Notes: generated by a model not told the origin, from the sequence alone. A stretch of DNA of 13,066 nt from JANYIP01 sp031394045 (GCA_031394045.1 JANMWN010000225.1:1-13066), one strand, 5' to 3'; counted from the stretch's first letter, positions 5,397-13,066 are shown. Program-made: numbers and translations.

Positions 5397-7367
5397 GTGG
5401 CCGACAGGGTGGTGCATGAGGGCGGACCCGGAGCGGGTGCTCCAGTCGTGGTCGCGGTGCGAGGGCTGTCGGTGACCTTCGCCGCGCGGCACACACCGCC
5501 CGTGCATGCGCTGCGGGGGCTGGACCTTGACATCAGAGCCGGCGAGATCCTCGGTCTGGTCGGCGAGTCCGGGTCCGGCAAGAGCGTCCTCGGGGCCTGC
5601 ATCCTGGGGCTGCTGCCGGAGCGTCCGACGCCACTAGTCACAGGTTCGGTCATGGTGAAGGGCACCGACATGCTGACCAGCCCGGAGTCAAGTCGCCGAC
5701 TGGTGCGCAGGCTCGACCTGGGCGCAGTGTTCCAGGACCCGATGAGTTCTTTGAACCCGACCATGCGGATCGGCCAGCAAGTAGTCGAATCGTGCGGCTC
5801 GGAGGAGGAGGCCATTCGGCTGCTCGGCCTAGCGGGCATCCCCGACGCCGCCAGCCGCCTGCGCAGCTTTCCGCACGAGTTGTCCGGCGGGCTCCGGCAG
5901 CGGGTCATGATCGCCGCAGCGGTGGCGGGTAACCCCGCTCTTATTGTCGCCGACGAGCCCACGACCGCACTCGACGTGACAGTCCAGGCGCAGATCCTGA
6001 CGTTGCTGCGGCACCTGCTGGACGAGTTCGGGTGCTCAGTGCTGATGGTCACCCACGATCTGGGAGTCGCGGCACAAGTGTCCGATCGAATCGCGGTCCT
6101 GTACGGCGGCCGACTGGCCGAGCTCGGCCCGACACACGCCGTCCTGACCAGCCCCAGGCATCCGTACTCGGCAGCGTTGCTGCAGAGCAGGATCAGCCTG
6201 GGCTCCGACCCCCACCGGCCTTTGCCGACGATCGAGGGCGAGCCGCCGAGCCCGACCCAGCCGTCGACCGGATGCCCGTTCTCCCCGCGCTGCGCTCTGC
6301 ACGCCGCCGACTGCGACGTGCGGCCTCCGGACGCTGTGATTCAGAGCGACGACGCAGAGCGGCGGGTCGCATGCCTGCACACCGACCAGATCCTGACCCT
6401 GACCACCCGACCGGAGCCAGCGGCCTGGGCGATTCCGGCGCACGAGGATCGCCCGCCGGTCGTGAGCGTGCGCAACGCTCGCAAGGAGTACCGGGTCCGC
6501 GGCGGGCAGCGGAGCGACCGGATCGTCGCCCTGGATGGTGTCGACCTCGACGTACGGCCCGGCGAGTCGGTAGCGGTCGTCGGCGAGAGCGGGTCGGGCA
6601 AGTCAACGTTGCTGCGTGCGATCGCCGGTTTGACCGTGCTCGACACCGGCACGGTCACGCAGATAGGCCCTGGACGACCACAGGTCGTCTTTCAGGACGC
6701 AGGCGCCTCGCTGACACCCTGGCTCTCAGTGGGATCCCTACTCGCCGAACGGCTACAGGGGCAGGGCCTGTCGCGACAGGGGCAGCGTGAGCGAGTCGAG
6801 CGCGTCCTGCGCGAAGTCGGACTCGACCCTGACGTCGCCCGGTTCAAGCCAGCGCGCCTTTCGGGGGGACAGCGACAGCGAGTCGCCATGGCCCGTGCCG
6901 TCATCGTCCCGCCGCCGGTGCTGCTGTGCGATGAGCCGACGAGCGCGTTGGATGCGTCCCGCGCAGCCGCAGTCCTCAATGAAATCACCCGCCTGAGAGG
7001 TGAGCTTCACATGAGCCTCCTCTTCGTCACCCATGACCTCGGGGCAGCACACTTCGTGGCGGACCGTATCGCGGTCATGTACATGGGTCGAATCGTGGAG
7101 ATCGGCCCGGCAAGGCAGATAGTCACCGCGCCGTCGCACCCGTACACGCGCTCGCTACTGGACTCGGTCCCCGAACTTGAGCGCCCCCTCGCCCCACCGA
7201 CAGGGGAAGCCCCCAACCCCGTGCAGCTGCCCAGCGGATGTCGCTTTCGCACCCGCTGTCCCATCGTGCAGGACCTCTGCGCGTCCCGCCCCGCTCACCT
7301 GGTCGGGGTGGGCGCGGCGCACCTGGTCGACTGCATCGTCTTCGAACCGCAGAGGAGTGGGACGTGA
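5397..7367 (+). CDS. Fused two-domain ABC transporter ATPase (DppD-DppF type)
   Basis: A 656-residue protein with both nucleotide-binding domains of a dipeptide/oligopeptide-type importer in one chain. It powers uptake by hydrolysing ATP on the cytoplasmic face. Domain 1: Walker A GESGSGKS (56-63), signature LSGGL (162-166), Walker B IVADEP (183-188), switch His220. Domain 2: Walker A GESGSGKS (396-403), signature LSGGQ (488-492), Walker B LLCDEP (509-514), switch His546. Each half ends in the oligopeptide C-terminal extension with HPY (255-257; 581-583) and a cysteine set (Cys293, 299, 306, 326; Cys615, 621, 628, 646). In DppD-type proteins such cysteines can hold an iron-sulphur cluster. 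Separate DppD and DppF are the common form; fusions are known. The GTG start has GAAGGAC about 10 bp upstream. Its stop overlaps the next gene by 4 bp. Substrate specificity is set by the binding protein, not by this subunit. Confidence 0.93.
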   Translation: MADRVVHEGGPGAGAPVVVAVRGLSVTFAARHTPPVHALRGLDLDIRAGEILGLVGESGSGKSVLGACILGLLPERPTPLVTGSVMVKGTDMLTSPESSRRLVRRLDLGAVFQDPMSSLNPTMRIGQQVVESCGSEEEAIRLLGLAGIPDAASRLRSFPHELSGGLRQRVMIAAAVAGNPALIVADEPTTALDVTVQAQILTLLRHLLDEFGCSVLMVTHDLGVAAQVSDRIAVLYGGRLAELGPTHAVLTSPRHPYSAALLQSRISLGSDPHRPLPTIEGEPPSPTQPSTGCPFSPRCALHAADCDVRPPDAVIQSDDAERRVACLHTDQILTLTTRPEPAAWAIPAHEDRPPVVSVRNARKEYRVRGGQRSDRIVALDGVDLDVRPGESVAVVGESGSGKSTLLRAIAGLTVLDTGTVTQIGPGRPQVVFQDAGASLTPWLSVGSLLAERLQGQGLSRQGQRERVERVLREVGLDPDVARFKPARLSGGQRQRVAMARAVIVPPPVLLCDEPTSALDASRAAAVLNEITRLRGELHMSLLFVTHDLGAAHFVADRIAVMYMGRIVEIGPARQIVTAPSHPYTRSLLDSVPELERPLAPPTGEAPNPVQLPSGCRFRTRCPIVQDLCASRPAHLVGVGAAHLVDCIVFEPQRSGT

Positions 7368-8215
7368 CCTCCTTGGTCCTCCGGGCGCGCGCACCATGGA
7401 CGTCGGTGACACGGGTGCGGGGTCGCCTACGCATCGGCGGCGGCCTGCTTACCTTCGCGATCATCACGGTCGTCGCTCTAGGTGCCCCGTTGGTTGCACC
7501 CTACGGTCCGCTCGAGCCAATCGGGCGCCCGTTCCAGCCGCCCAGCGCGCGGACGCTTTTCGGTACAGACGACGTGGGCCACGACGTCTTCTCCCGCGTG
7601 CTTTACGGGACACGACAGAGCTGGGCGTCATCTCTCGTGGTGGTCCTGGTCGGGGTGGCGGTCGGTCTCCTCATCGGCGCTGTGGCCGGCCTCGGTCCGC
7701 GTTGGCTCGACGAGATTCTGATGCGAGTCACTGATGCGTTCCTGGCGATCCCTGCCATCCTCGTCGCCATCGCGGTCGCCGCGGCTCTTGGGCCGTCGCT
7801 GGTCCACGCGCTCGTCGCGATCAGCCTTGTCTGGTGGCCCTACTACGCGCGGATCGTGCGCGGTGAGGCGCGGGCATTGCGCCAACGACCTCACGTCGAG
7901 GCAGCCGTCGCGAGCGGTATCAGCAGGCACCGGGTCGTCGTACGACACGTGCTGCCAGGGATGGCGTCCACCCTCGTGGTGGCTGCGAGCCTGGACATCG
8001 GCTACGTCGTGCTGACCCTGGCCGGGCTCTCGTTCCTGGGGCTGGGTGCGGCGCCACCGACCCCTGAGCTGGGAGCCATGGCGGCACAAGGCCTCTCCTA
8101 CTTCCTGACCGCCTGGTGGATCCCAATCTTTCCAGCTCTCGCCATCGCAGTGATCACCTTCGCCGCCAACGTAGCTGGCGACGCCGTCGCTGCGCGAGCC
8201 GGAGGTGGCCGATGA
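7364..8215 (+). CDS. ABC transporter permease, DppC type
   Basis: A 283-residue inner-membrane subunit of the importer, forming half of the translocation channel. The N-terminal helix (about 24-44) is followed by the DppC hallmark LFGTDDVGHDVFSRVLYG (65-82), then helices near 88-110, 128-150, 200-225 and 250-270. The EAA-type cytoplasmic loop, which docks on the ATPase, is EAAVASGISRHRVVVRHVLP (179-198). GTG 7364 overlaps the ATPase stop (GTGA) and is preceded by AGAGGAG. An upstream GTG at 7238 in the same frame would add 42 Arg/Pro-rich residues inside the ATPase gene and is rejected. It precedes the DppB-like gene, the reverse of the common B-then-C order. Confidence 0.9.
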   Translation: MTSLVLRARAPWTSVTRVRGRLRIGGGLLTFAIITVVALGAPLVAPYGPLEPIGRPFQPPSARTLFGTDDVGHDVFSRVLYGTRQSWASSLVVVLVGVAVGLLIGAVAGLGPRWLDEILMRVTDAFLAIPAILVAIAVAAALGPSLVHALVAISLVWWPYYARIVRGEARALRQRPHVEAAVASGISRHRVVVRHVLPGMASTLVVAASLDIGYVVLTLAGLSFLGLGAAPPTPELGAMAAQGLSYFLTAWWIPIFPALAIAVITFAANVAGDAVAARAGGGR

Positions 8216-9207
8216 TCTCGTTCATCAGTCGGCGTATCGCAGGCGCCGGGGCCGTCTGCCTGGGGCTGACGGTCGTGCTCTTCATCTTGCAGCACATGTC
8301 CGCCGTCGACCCCGTCCGCATCCTGGTGGGGCCCTCGGCGCCGCAGTCCGTCGTGGAGGAAGCGCGGCACCGACTCGGATACGACCAGCCGCTCGTCGTC
8401 CAATGGTTTCACTACTTGCAAGGTCTGGTGACCGGCAACCTGCAGACTTCCCTGCGGACCCAGCGTCCCGTGACGACGGACCTCGGCCAATACCTGCCGG
8501 CCAGCATCGAGCTCGCACTATTCGCCATTGTCATCGCCACCGTGCTGGCGCTGACCCTCGGCCTCCTGACCGCTGCCAGGAAGAAGGGCTCGGGGCTCTT
8601 CAGCGGAGGCCTACTCGCCCTCTCCTCCGCTCCCACCTTCCTGCTGGCGCTCCTGGCGGTCCTACTCTTCTACAGCACGCTGCACTGGCTGCCGGCGACC
8701 GGACGGATCTCCGTCGACAACCCACCGACAGGTCCCACCGGCCTGCTCACGGTGGACGGCCTCCTCCACGGCCGGCTCGACGCGACGGTCGACGCGGTCA
8801 GGCACCTGATCCTCCCAGCCACGTGCCTGGCCATGCTCCCGGCAGTTGCGGTCGGACGGGTCCTGCGCTCGAGCCTGACAACCGCAATGGGGTCCGAGTA
8901 CGTGCGGACCGCCCGCGCCAAGGGCATGAGCAACAGCAGGATCCTGTTCCGCCACGGCCTGCGCAACTCGGCAGTCACACCGTTGTCGATGGCCGGACTC
9001 CAGCTGGGCACGCTGTTCGCCGGCCTGGTCATCGTGGAGACAGTGTTCGCCTGGCCTGGAATCGGCCTCTACCTCGACCAAAGCATCCCCACCGCGGACT
9101 TCCCCGCAATCGCCGGAACGACCTTGCTGCTCGGCGTCGGATACGTCCTGGCCAACACCGCCGTCGACATCATCCAGACCGTCCTCGACCCCCGCATCGT
9201 GCGATGA
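8212..9207 (+). CDS. ABC transporter permease, DppB type
   Basis: A 331-residue inner-membrane partner of the DppC-like subunit. The first helix (about 8-28) is followed by the long periplasmic domain with RHRLGYDQPLVVQWFHYL (52-69) and GNLQTSLRTQRPV (75-87), typical of DppB. LPATGR (160-165) starts the second external segment. The EAA loop is YVRTARAKGMSNSRILFRHG (230-249). FAWPGIG (279-285) and a C-terminal DPRIVR complete the family pattern. ATG 8212 overlaps the DppC-like stop (ATGA) and follows GGAGGTGG, a strong ribosome binding site. The longer in-frame start at 8116 adds Arg-rich residues within the previous gene and is rejected. Confidence 0.92.
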   Translation: MISFISRRIAGAGAVCLGLTVVLFILQHMSAVDPVRILVGPSAPQSVVEEARHRLGYDQPLVVQWFHYLQGLVTGNLQTSLRTQRPVTTDLGQYLPASIELALFAIVIATVLALTLGLLTAARKKGSGLFSGGLLALSSAPTFLLALLAVLLFYSTLHWLPATGRISVDNPPTGPTGLLTVDGLLHGRLDATVDAVRHLILPATCLAMLPAVAVGRVLRSSLTTAMGSEYVRTARAKGMSNSRILFRHGLRNSAVTPLSMAGLQLGTLFAGLVIVETVFAWPGIGLYLDQSIPTADFPAIAGTTLLLGVGYVLANTAVDIIQTVLDPRIVR

Positions 9208-9224
9208 CACTAAGGAAGGTACTC

Positions 9225-10784
9225 ATGCCCAGACCCCTTGCAGCGCTAGCCACCCTCGGCATCTTCGCGGTCCTTGCTGCAGGCTGCACCGGCGGCAGCC
9301 CGGCCAGTAGCTCCGGCTCCGGCACCACCACGTTGCGGCTCGCGTTAAGCGCTGACCCGTCGCCGCTGGACCCGGACACATACTACGAGGCCGAGGGTCT
9401 GCAGATCACGACGGCCACCTATCAGGGCCTGTTGACCTACGAACCCAGCTCACCGAAGATCACCGGGCTGCTCGCGACATCGTGGAGCGTCTCACCCGAC
9501 GGTAAGACGTACCGCTTCGTCCTGCGCAGCGGCGTCAAGTTCAACGACGGCACGCCATTCGACGCCGCTGCGATGAAGGCGAGCTTCGAGCGCCGGACCG
9601 CACTCAAGGGTGGGCCGTCGTACATGCTCGCCGCCGTTGCCTCAACCGAGGCACCAGACGCCACCACTTTCGTGGTGCACCTCAAGCAACCGGTCGTGCC
9701 CTTCCTGGACTATCTCGCGTCGCCGTACGGCCCAGTCGCGGTCAACCCGACGGCGGTGGCAGCCCACGCGACGGGTGGCGACCACGGGGCGGGATGGCTG
9801 GCGACGCACAGTGGGGGCACCGGACCCTACGTTCTCTCAGACGTCGTCAAGACCACGAAGTACGAGCTGACGGCGAACCCGAACTACTGGGGGACGAAGC
9901 CGTACTACAGCACCGTTGACTTCTCGGTGATCCCTGACTTCTCCAGTCAGTCCCTGGAGCTGCGGGGAGGTCAGCTCGACATGGTCCTGCATGGCCTCGA
10001 CACACGCGATTACACCTCGCTTGCCGCCAATCCCGTCCTGCAGGTGCAGAACTTCCCGACCCTGTTCAAGGTCCAGGTCTGGGTGAACCCGGCCTCGCGC
10101 GTTTTCGGAGCGATACCGGTCCGCCAGGCATTGCGTGACTCCCTCGATACGAAGACCCTCACGTCGGACGTGTACGGGAACCGCGCCTCGGCATCCACCC
10201 AGTTCTACCCAGTCGGCATGCTGCCCGACGGGGCGGTTGCCGACACCTGGAGCCCTTCCCCGGATGCACTCAAGACTGCGGTCGAGGCGGACAAGGGCCG
10301 GGACGTGGTCGTCGGGTACTACGGCGACAACTCACTGAAGCAGCTCGCCAACACACTCCAGGTCTCCTTGCAGCAGGCCGGGCTCTCGGCCACGGTGCGG
10401 TCGTACAACCCGTCACAGGTCTTCGCTCTCCCCACTACACCGGCGCAGCGGCCCGACCTGCTCCTTGCGGCCATGAATCCCGACGCTGTGCACATCGACA
10501 CCTGGATGTCTGTCTACCAAGAGGCTCAGGCCCCGGTGAACTTCCTCGGCTGCTCCGCACCGGCAGGCGACGCGCTGGCGACGAGAGCCGCAGCGACTGC
10601 TGACCCGCAGCAGTCCCTCGACCTGTACGAACAGGCCGCGCGTGCATACCAGTCGTCTCTATGCTGGATCAACATCGCGGACCTGAACGACACCATCGCC
10701 GCGAGCAGCAAACTCACCGGGTGGCAGCACCTGCTGCCATGGATCTTCACCGTGGATCTGGCCACCCTCAGGCCGAAGGGCTGA
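9225..10784 (+). CDS. ABC transporter substrate-binding lipoprotein, family 5 (DppA/OppA type)
   Basis: A 519-residue extracytoplasmic binding protein that captures the substrate and delivers it to the two permeases. Residues 1-20 are a signal peptide ending in LAAG, with the lipid-attached Cys21, then a Ser/Gly-rich linker to about 35. GLLATSWSVSPDGKTYRFVL (81-100) with the following SGVKFNDGTPFDA is the family 5 signature. ANPNYWG and GYYGDNS further on are also typical. ATG 9225 is chosen over ATG 9204 because AAGGAAGG (9212-9219) sits five bases before it and the signal peptide then has normal length; 9204 would overlap the previous stop and add seven residues. Family 5 proteins bind peptides but also nickel complexes, opines, polyamine conjugates and other small molecules, so ligand identity is open. 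The next gene starts one base after the stop. Confidence 0.92.
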   Translation: MPRPLAALATLGIFAVLAAGCTGGSPASSSGSGTTTLRLALSADPSPLDPDTYYEAEGLQITTATYQGLLTYEPSSPKITGLLATSWSVSPDGKTYRFVLRSGVKFNDGTPFDAAAMKASFERRTALKGGPSYMLAAVASTEAPDATTFVVHLKQPVVPFLDYLASPYGPVAVNPTAVAAHATGGDHGAGWLATHSGGTGPYVLSDVVKTTKYELTANPNYWGTKPYYSTVDFSVIPDFSSQSLELRGGQLDMVLHGLDTRDYTSLAANPVLQVQNFPTLFKVQVWVNPASRVFGAIPVRQALRDSLDTKTLTSDVYGNRASASTQFYPVGMLPDGAVADTWSPSPDALKTAVEADKGRDVVVGYYGDNSLKQLANTLQVSLQQAGLSATVRSYNPSQVFALPTTPAQRPDLLLAAMNPDAVHIDTWMSVYQEAQAPVNFLGCSAPAGDALATRAAATADPQQSLDLYEQAARAYQSSLCWINIADLNDTIAASSKLTGWQHLLPWIFTVDLATLRPKG

Positions 10785-10785
10785 C

Positions 10786-11850
10786 ATGGAGATCCCGGTA
10801 GTCATCGCACCCCAGCACGCGCAGCACGATCCCGGGGTCGAGGTTCAGTGTGGCCGCCAGATCCCGGCGTTCGACCGCACCGAACGCATGACCTCGATCC
10901 TCAAGCGGATAGAAGGTGATCCTGGTCTGGAGATGGTCGACCCTCGCCAGCACGGCACCGCGCCGATCCTGCGTGTCCACGACCCAGAGCTCGTCGCCTT
11001 CCTGGCCGCCGCGTGGGCCTCTGCCGACCACGCGGCTGACGGGCCCCAGATCATCTTCGCCGACACCTTCCTGCACCACGCACTTGGCGTGCCTGGACAG
11101 ACCTTGCACATGGCTCCGGGTGCACCCGGAGCACTCGGGCGCTTTTGCTTCGACACGATTACCGGCATCGGTCCCGGTACCTGGGCTGCGGCGGTGGGCT
11201 CGGTCGACACCGCCCTCACCGCCGCAGAGCGGGTGCGGAGCGGAGCACGAGTCGCCGTCGGTCTGTGCCGCCCTCCGGGACACCACGTTGCGTCAGACCT
11301 ATTCGGCGGTGGCTGCTACCTCAACAACGCGGCAGTGGCGACGCAGTGGCTGCGCGACTCCGGTGCGAAGACAGTGGCGGTCCTCGACCTCGACTTCCAC
11401 CACGGCAACGGGACCCAGGCGATCTTCTACAGTCGCGCCGACGTCCTCTACGCCTCGCTGCACGGAGACCCAGACCGCTGCTATCCCTACTTCACGGGCC
11501 GAGCCGGCGAGACTGGGACGGCCGACGGCCGGGGGTTCACCCTCAACGTGCCACTTCCGCCTCACATCGAGGGCGCCGCCTACCGAACCCTTCTCGAACG
11601 TGCACTCGATGCTGTGTCCAGCTACGGCCCGGACTTCCTGGTCGTCTCACTCGGCTTCGACACCTACCAAGGCGATCCGGCCGGAGACGCGGCGCTGACG
11701 ACAGCGGACTACCGAGCGATCGGTGCAGACGTTGCAGGACTGGGAATCCCGATGGTCGCGCTGCTCGAGGGGGGCTACTCGGTGGATGCACTCGGCGCCA
11801 ACCTCGCCGCATGGATCAACGGCGTCCGGGATGCGAGCGAGCATGGCTGA
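10786..11850 (+). CDS. HDAC-fold amidohydrolase, acetylpolyamine amidohydrolase-like
   Basis: A 354-residue zinc amidohydrolase of the histone deacetylase superfamily, closest in its motifs to acetylpolyamine amidohydrolases, which remove acetyl or other acyl groups from polyamine nitrogens. The charge-relay pair is His166-His167 in RPPGHHV. Zinc ligands are Asp203 and His205 in LDLDFHHGNGTQ (200-211) and Asp292 in SLGFDTYQGDP. The transition-state Tyr331 is in LEGGYS. GGCYLNNAAVATQ (175-187) and LHGDPDRCYPYFTGRAGETG (225-244) are acetylpolyamine-type segments. ATG 10786 lies one base after the binding protein stop, with GAAGGG a few bases before. Its position behind a transporter and in a locus with a ureohydrolase and aminotransferase argues for small-molecule deacylation rather than protein deacetylation. 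AcuC-like function is less likely. The acyl group and amine are unknown. Confidence 0.88.
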   Translation: MEIPVVIAPQHAQHDPGVEVQCGRQIPAFDRTERMTSILKRIEGDPGLEMVDPRQHGTAPILRVHDPELVAFLAAAWASADHAADGPQIIFADTFLHHALGVPGQTLHMAPGAPGALGRFCFDTITGIGPGTWAAAVGSVDTALTAAERVRSGARVAVGLCRPPGHHVASDLFGGGCYLNNAAVATQWLRDSGAKTVAVLDLDFHHGNGTQAIFYSRADVLYASLHGDPDRCYPYFTGRAGETGTADGRGFTLNVPLPPHIEGAAYRTLLERALDAVSSYGPDFLVVSLGFDTYQGDPAGDAALTTADYRAIGADVAGLGIPMVALLEGGYSVDALGANLAAWINGVRDASEHG

Positions 11851-12526
11851 ACAGGTGGACATCCCTGACGAGCTGACCCGAATGCCGCCGAGCAAGCGCG
11901 GTGTCGCGAGGAAGACCGCGATCCTCGACGCCGCGCTGCGCATCATCGCGCGGGACGGCATGAGTGGACTGTCCATGCGCTCGGTAGCCGCCGAGGCCAA
12001 GATCCCTCTCGGCGCCATGGGCTACTACTTCGACGGCAAGGACGACCTCATCGCCACCGCCTTCCAGCGCCACACCCAGAGGGAGACCAAGCGCGTCGTC
12101 AGGACCATCTCTAGGCTGCACACCGAACTGACGCCCGACGAGCTAGCCAACCGGCTCGCCGACTTCATCATCGATGGTCTGACCCAGTCCCGCGAGAAGC
12201 TCATCGCAGAGTACGAGTTCCTCGTCGAGTCAACTCGACGACCGGATCTTGAGCGCACCTCCACCGCGTGGCAACAGAGCCTTCTCGCCCAGCTCCATGC
12301 CGTCATGACCGCTATCAACTCCTCCAGCCCGAACGCGGACGCCCGCCTCATCCTCGCCGTCATGGCGGGGATGGAGATTGACAACCTCGCAGCACCCCTC
12401 AACCCAACGCGCGAGAGAACCATCCGGGCGGTCGTCCAACGACTCGTGCACGCGATCCACGCATCGTCTACGAACCAGTCCACCGGGCCGCCATCCGGCG
12501 ATCAGAGGCTCTCCGGCGCCAGCTGA
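11843..12526 (+). CDS. TetR-family transcriptional regulator
   Basis: A 227-residue DNA-binding regulator. The N-terminal TetR domain spans about 20-75: KTAILDAALRIIARDGMSGL (24-43), then the helix-turn-helix in SMRSVAAEAKIPLGAMGYYF (44-63), followed by GKDDLIATAF. The rest (about 80-210) is a helical ligand-binding and dimer domain with no recognised ligand motif. ATG 11843 overlaps the deacetylase stop by 8 bp, so it is coupled to the transport operon; ATG 11831 (four more residues) is an alternative. As the last gene of the operon it is likely to sense the imported compound or a product and to control both divergent operons, itself included, through the 19-bp sites near 5166 and 5316. That link is inferred from content and arrangement only. 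The gene ends 96 bp before the convergent metallopeptidase gene; no hairpin terminator was found between them. Confidence 0.9.
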   Translation: MAEQVDIPDELTRMPPSKRGVARKTAILDAALRIIARDGMSGLSMRSVAAEAKIPLGAMGYYFDGKDDLIATAFQRHTQRETKRVVRTISRLHTELTPDELANRLADFIIDGLTQSREKLIAEYEFLVESTRRPDLERTSTAWQQSLLAQLHAVMTAINSSSPNADARLILAVMAGMEIDNLAAPLNPTRERTIRAVVQRLVHAIHASSTNQSTGPPSGDQRLSGAS

Positions 12527-12622
12527 CCGCATGCCGCGAGGTGTCGCTGGCTGGAGCCCACGATTGGCAACACGGCAAGCGTGCAGGCCTAGCACCACGG
12601 TGGGCGCGACCGGCGGAACACG

Positions 12623-13066
12623 TCACTCGATGCAGGGTCTGCGGGTTCGCGGACCGGTCAAGGGTCCTGCGGAGCCGTGTGAGAGCTGAAGCTCTACGGA
12701 CGGTCGCGACCCGATGCCCGACGACTTCTTACAGGCGTGATCCCCTGCTTCCGATGGGAGCTCCTGATGGATCTTCCCGGCTGTCACGAGAACCCTGGTG
12801 GCGGTGTCTCGCAGAAAATCGGCGTCGCCCCGCGCCCAGCCGGTCACGTACGGCACGGAGTAGCCGGCCGAGTCCATCCCTGCTGCTGATGTGACGAGGT
12901 AGGCGATGGACTCGACTTCGATCTCCGCGACCCCGCGGCATCCACCCGACTGGTGGTAGGTCTCGGCGAAGCGGGTTCCGTGGTCGGCGCGGATGTGACC
13001 GAGTTCGTGTGCGAGGGTTTTGACGGCTTGGGCGGGTTCTACGTCGTCGCGTATTCGGACGACTCG
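12623..13066 (-). CDS. ImmA/IrrE/ArdC-like zinc metallopeptidase, C-terminal part (runs off the edge)
   Basis: The frame is open from the right edge to a TGA at 12623-12625, giving 147 residues. Near the start is LAHELGHIRADH with the zinc motif HExxH (His20, Glu21, His24 of the visible part), followed by CRGVAEIEVESIAYLVTSAAG (43-63), which supplies the downstream glutamates expected for a third ligand, then YSVPYVTGWARGD. This layout matches the C-terminal domain of ArdC/ImmA-IrrE-type proteins found on many actinobacterial plasmids and integrative elements, where they are linked to anti-restriction or element control. The conserved region ends near KIHQELP; the last ~40 residues look unconserved, so the 3' end may be altered. 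The N-terminal DNA-binding part is outside the window. It is unrelated in function to the catabolic genes. Confidence 0.7.
   Translation of the reverse strand, partial: RVVRIRDDVEPAQAVKTLAHELGHIRADHGTRFAETYHQSGGCRGVAEIEVESIAYLVTSAAGMDSAGYSVPYVTGWARGDADFLRDTATRVLVTAGKIHQELPSEAGDHACKKSSGIGSRPSVELQLSHGSAGPLTGPRTRRPCIE

Noticed and set aside
5397..7367. Two separate ATPase genes joined by a sequencing error
   Set aside because: The frame is continuous through a natural-looking linker (about 330-355), and both halves keep complete motifs. Fused DppD-DppF proteins are known.
8205..9224. Long open frame continuing upstream of the binding protein, opposite phase to the DppB-like gene
   Set aside because: It is Arg/Pro-rich and low in hydrophobic residues, typical of a shadow frame in high-GC DNA, while the DppB-like frame has a full family pattern. 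The real protein begins with the signal peptide at 9225.
10786..11850. Reading the HDAC-fold protein as a histone or AcuC-type protein deacetylase
   Set aside because: The acetylpolyamine-type segments and the transporter operon context favour a small-molecule substrate; there is no acsA-type neighbour.
12682..12695. AGAGCTGAAGCTCT as a terminator hairpin for the TetR gene
   Set aside because: The stem is only five base pairs with no T-run, and it lies inside the convergent metallopeptidase frame.
1..13066. CRISPR arrays, tRNA or rRNA genes, riboswitches
   Set aside because: No regularly spaced repeats, cloverleaf-like sequences or rRNA-like conserved stretches were seen on either strand. 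The short leaders leave little room for a riboswitch except the ~100-nt leader before 5136, where no known guanidine riboswitch motif was recognised.

Overview
The window is high-GC DNA of actinobacterial character. Sample lines counted by hand give about 63-67% G+C over most genes. GTG starts, 4-bp stop/start overlaps and actinobacterial-type protein sequences support this. No species can be named from the sequence. Both ends look mobile: the left edge carries the last codons of an ISL3-type transposase followed by a probable IS end, and the right edge carries the C-terminal part of an ImmA/IrrE/ArdC-like zinc metallopeptidase of the kind common on actinobacterial plasmids and integrative elements. 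The metabolic genes between them therefore probably lie in an accessory island or plasmid segment.

Layout. (1) 1-149, IS remnant. (2) 286-1803, minus strand: APC-family amino acid/polyamine permease with visibly lower G+C than the rest. (3) 2001-5136, minus strand: a three-gene, translationally coupled operon in the order ureohydrolase (agmatinase family), class III aminotransferase, short-chain dehydrogenase. (4) 5137-5396, divergent control region with two near-identical 19-bp sites in opposite orientation. (5) 5397-12526, plus strand: a tight six-gene operon of fused dipeptide/oligopeptide-type ABC ATPase, DppC-like permease, DppB-like permease, lipoprotein binding protein, acetylpolyamine amidohydrolase/HDAC-fold deacetylase and TetR regulator. 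(6) 12623-13066, minus strand: metallopeptidase fragment running off the edge.

How the genes fit together (inference). The ABC transporter imports a small cationic or acylated compound, the HDAC-fold amidohydrolase removes an acyl group from an amine, the ureohydrolase splits urea from a guanidino group, the aminotransferase turns the freed amine into a carbonyl, and the dehydrogenase acts on a carbonyl or hydroxyl intermediate. The TetR protein would control both divergent operons through the paired sites. This looks like a self-contained uptake and degradation module for an N-acylated guanidino or polyamine compound. The exact substrate cannot be read from the sequence, and I do not recognise this exact gene set as a described pathway.
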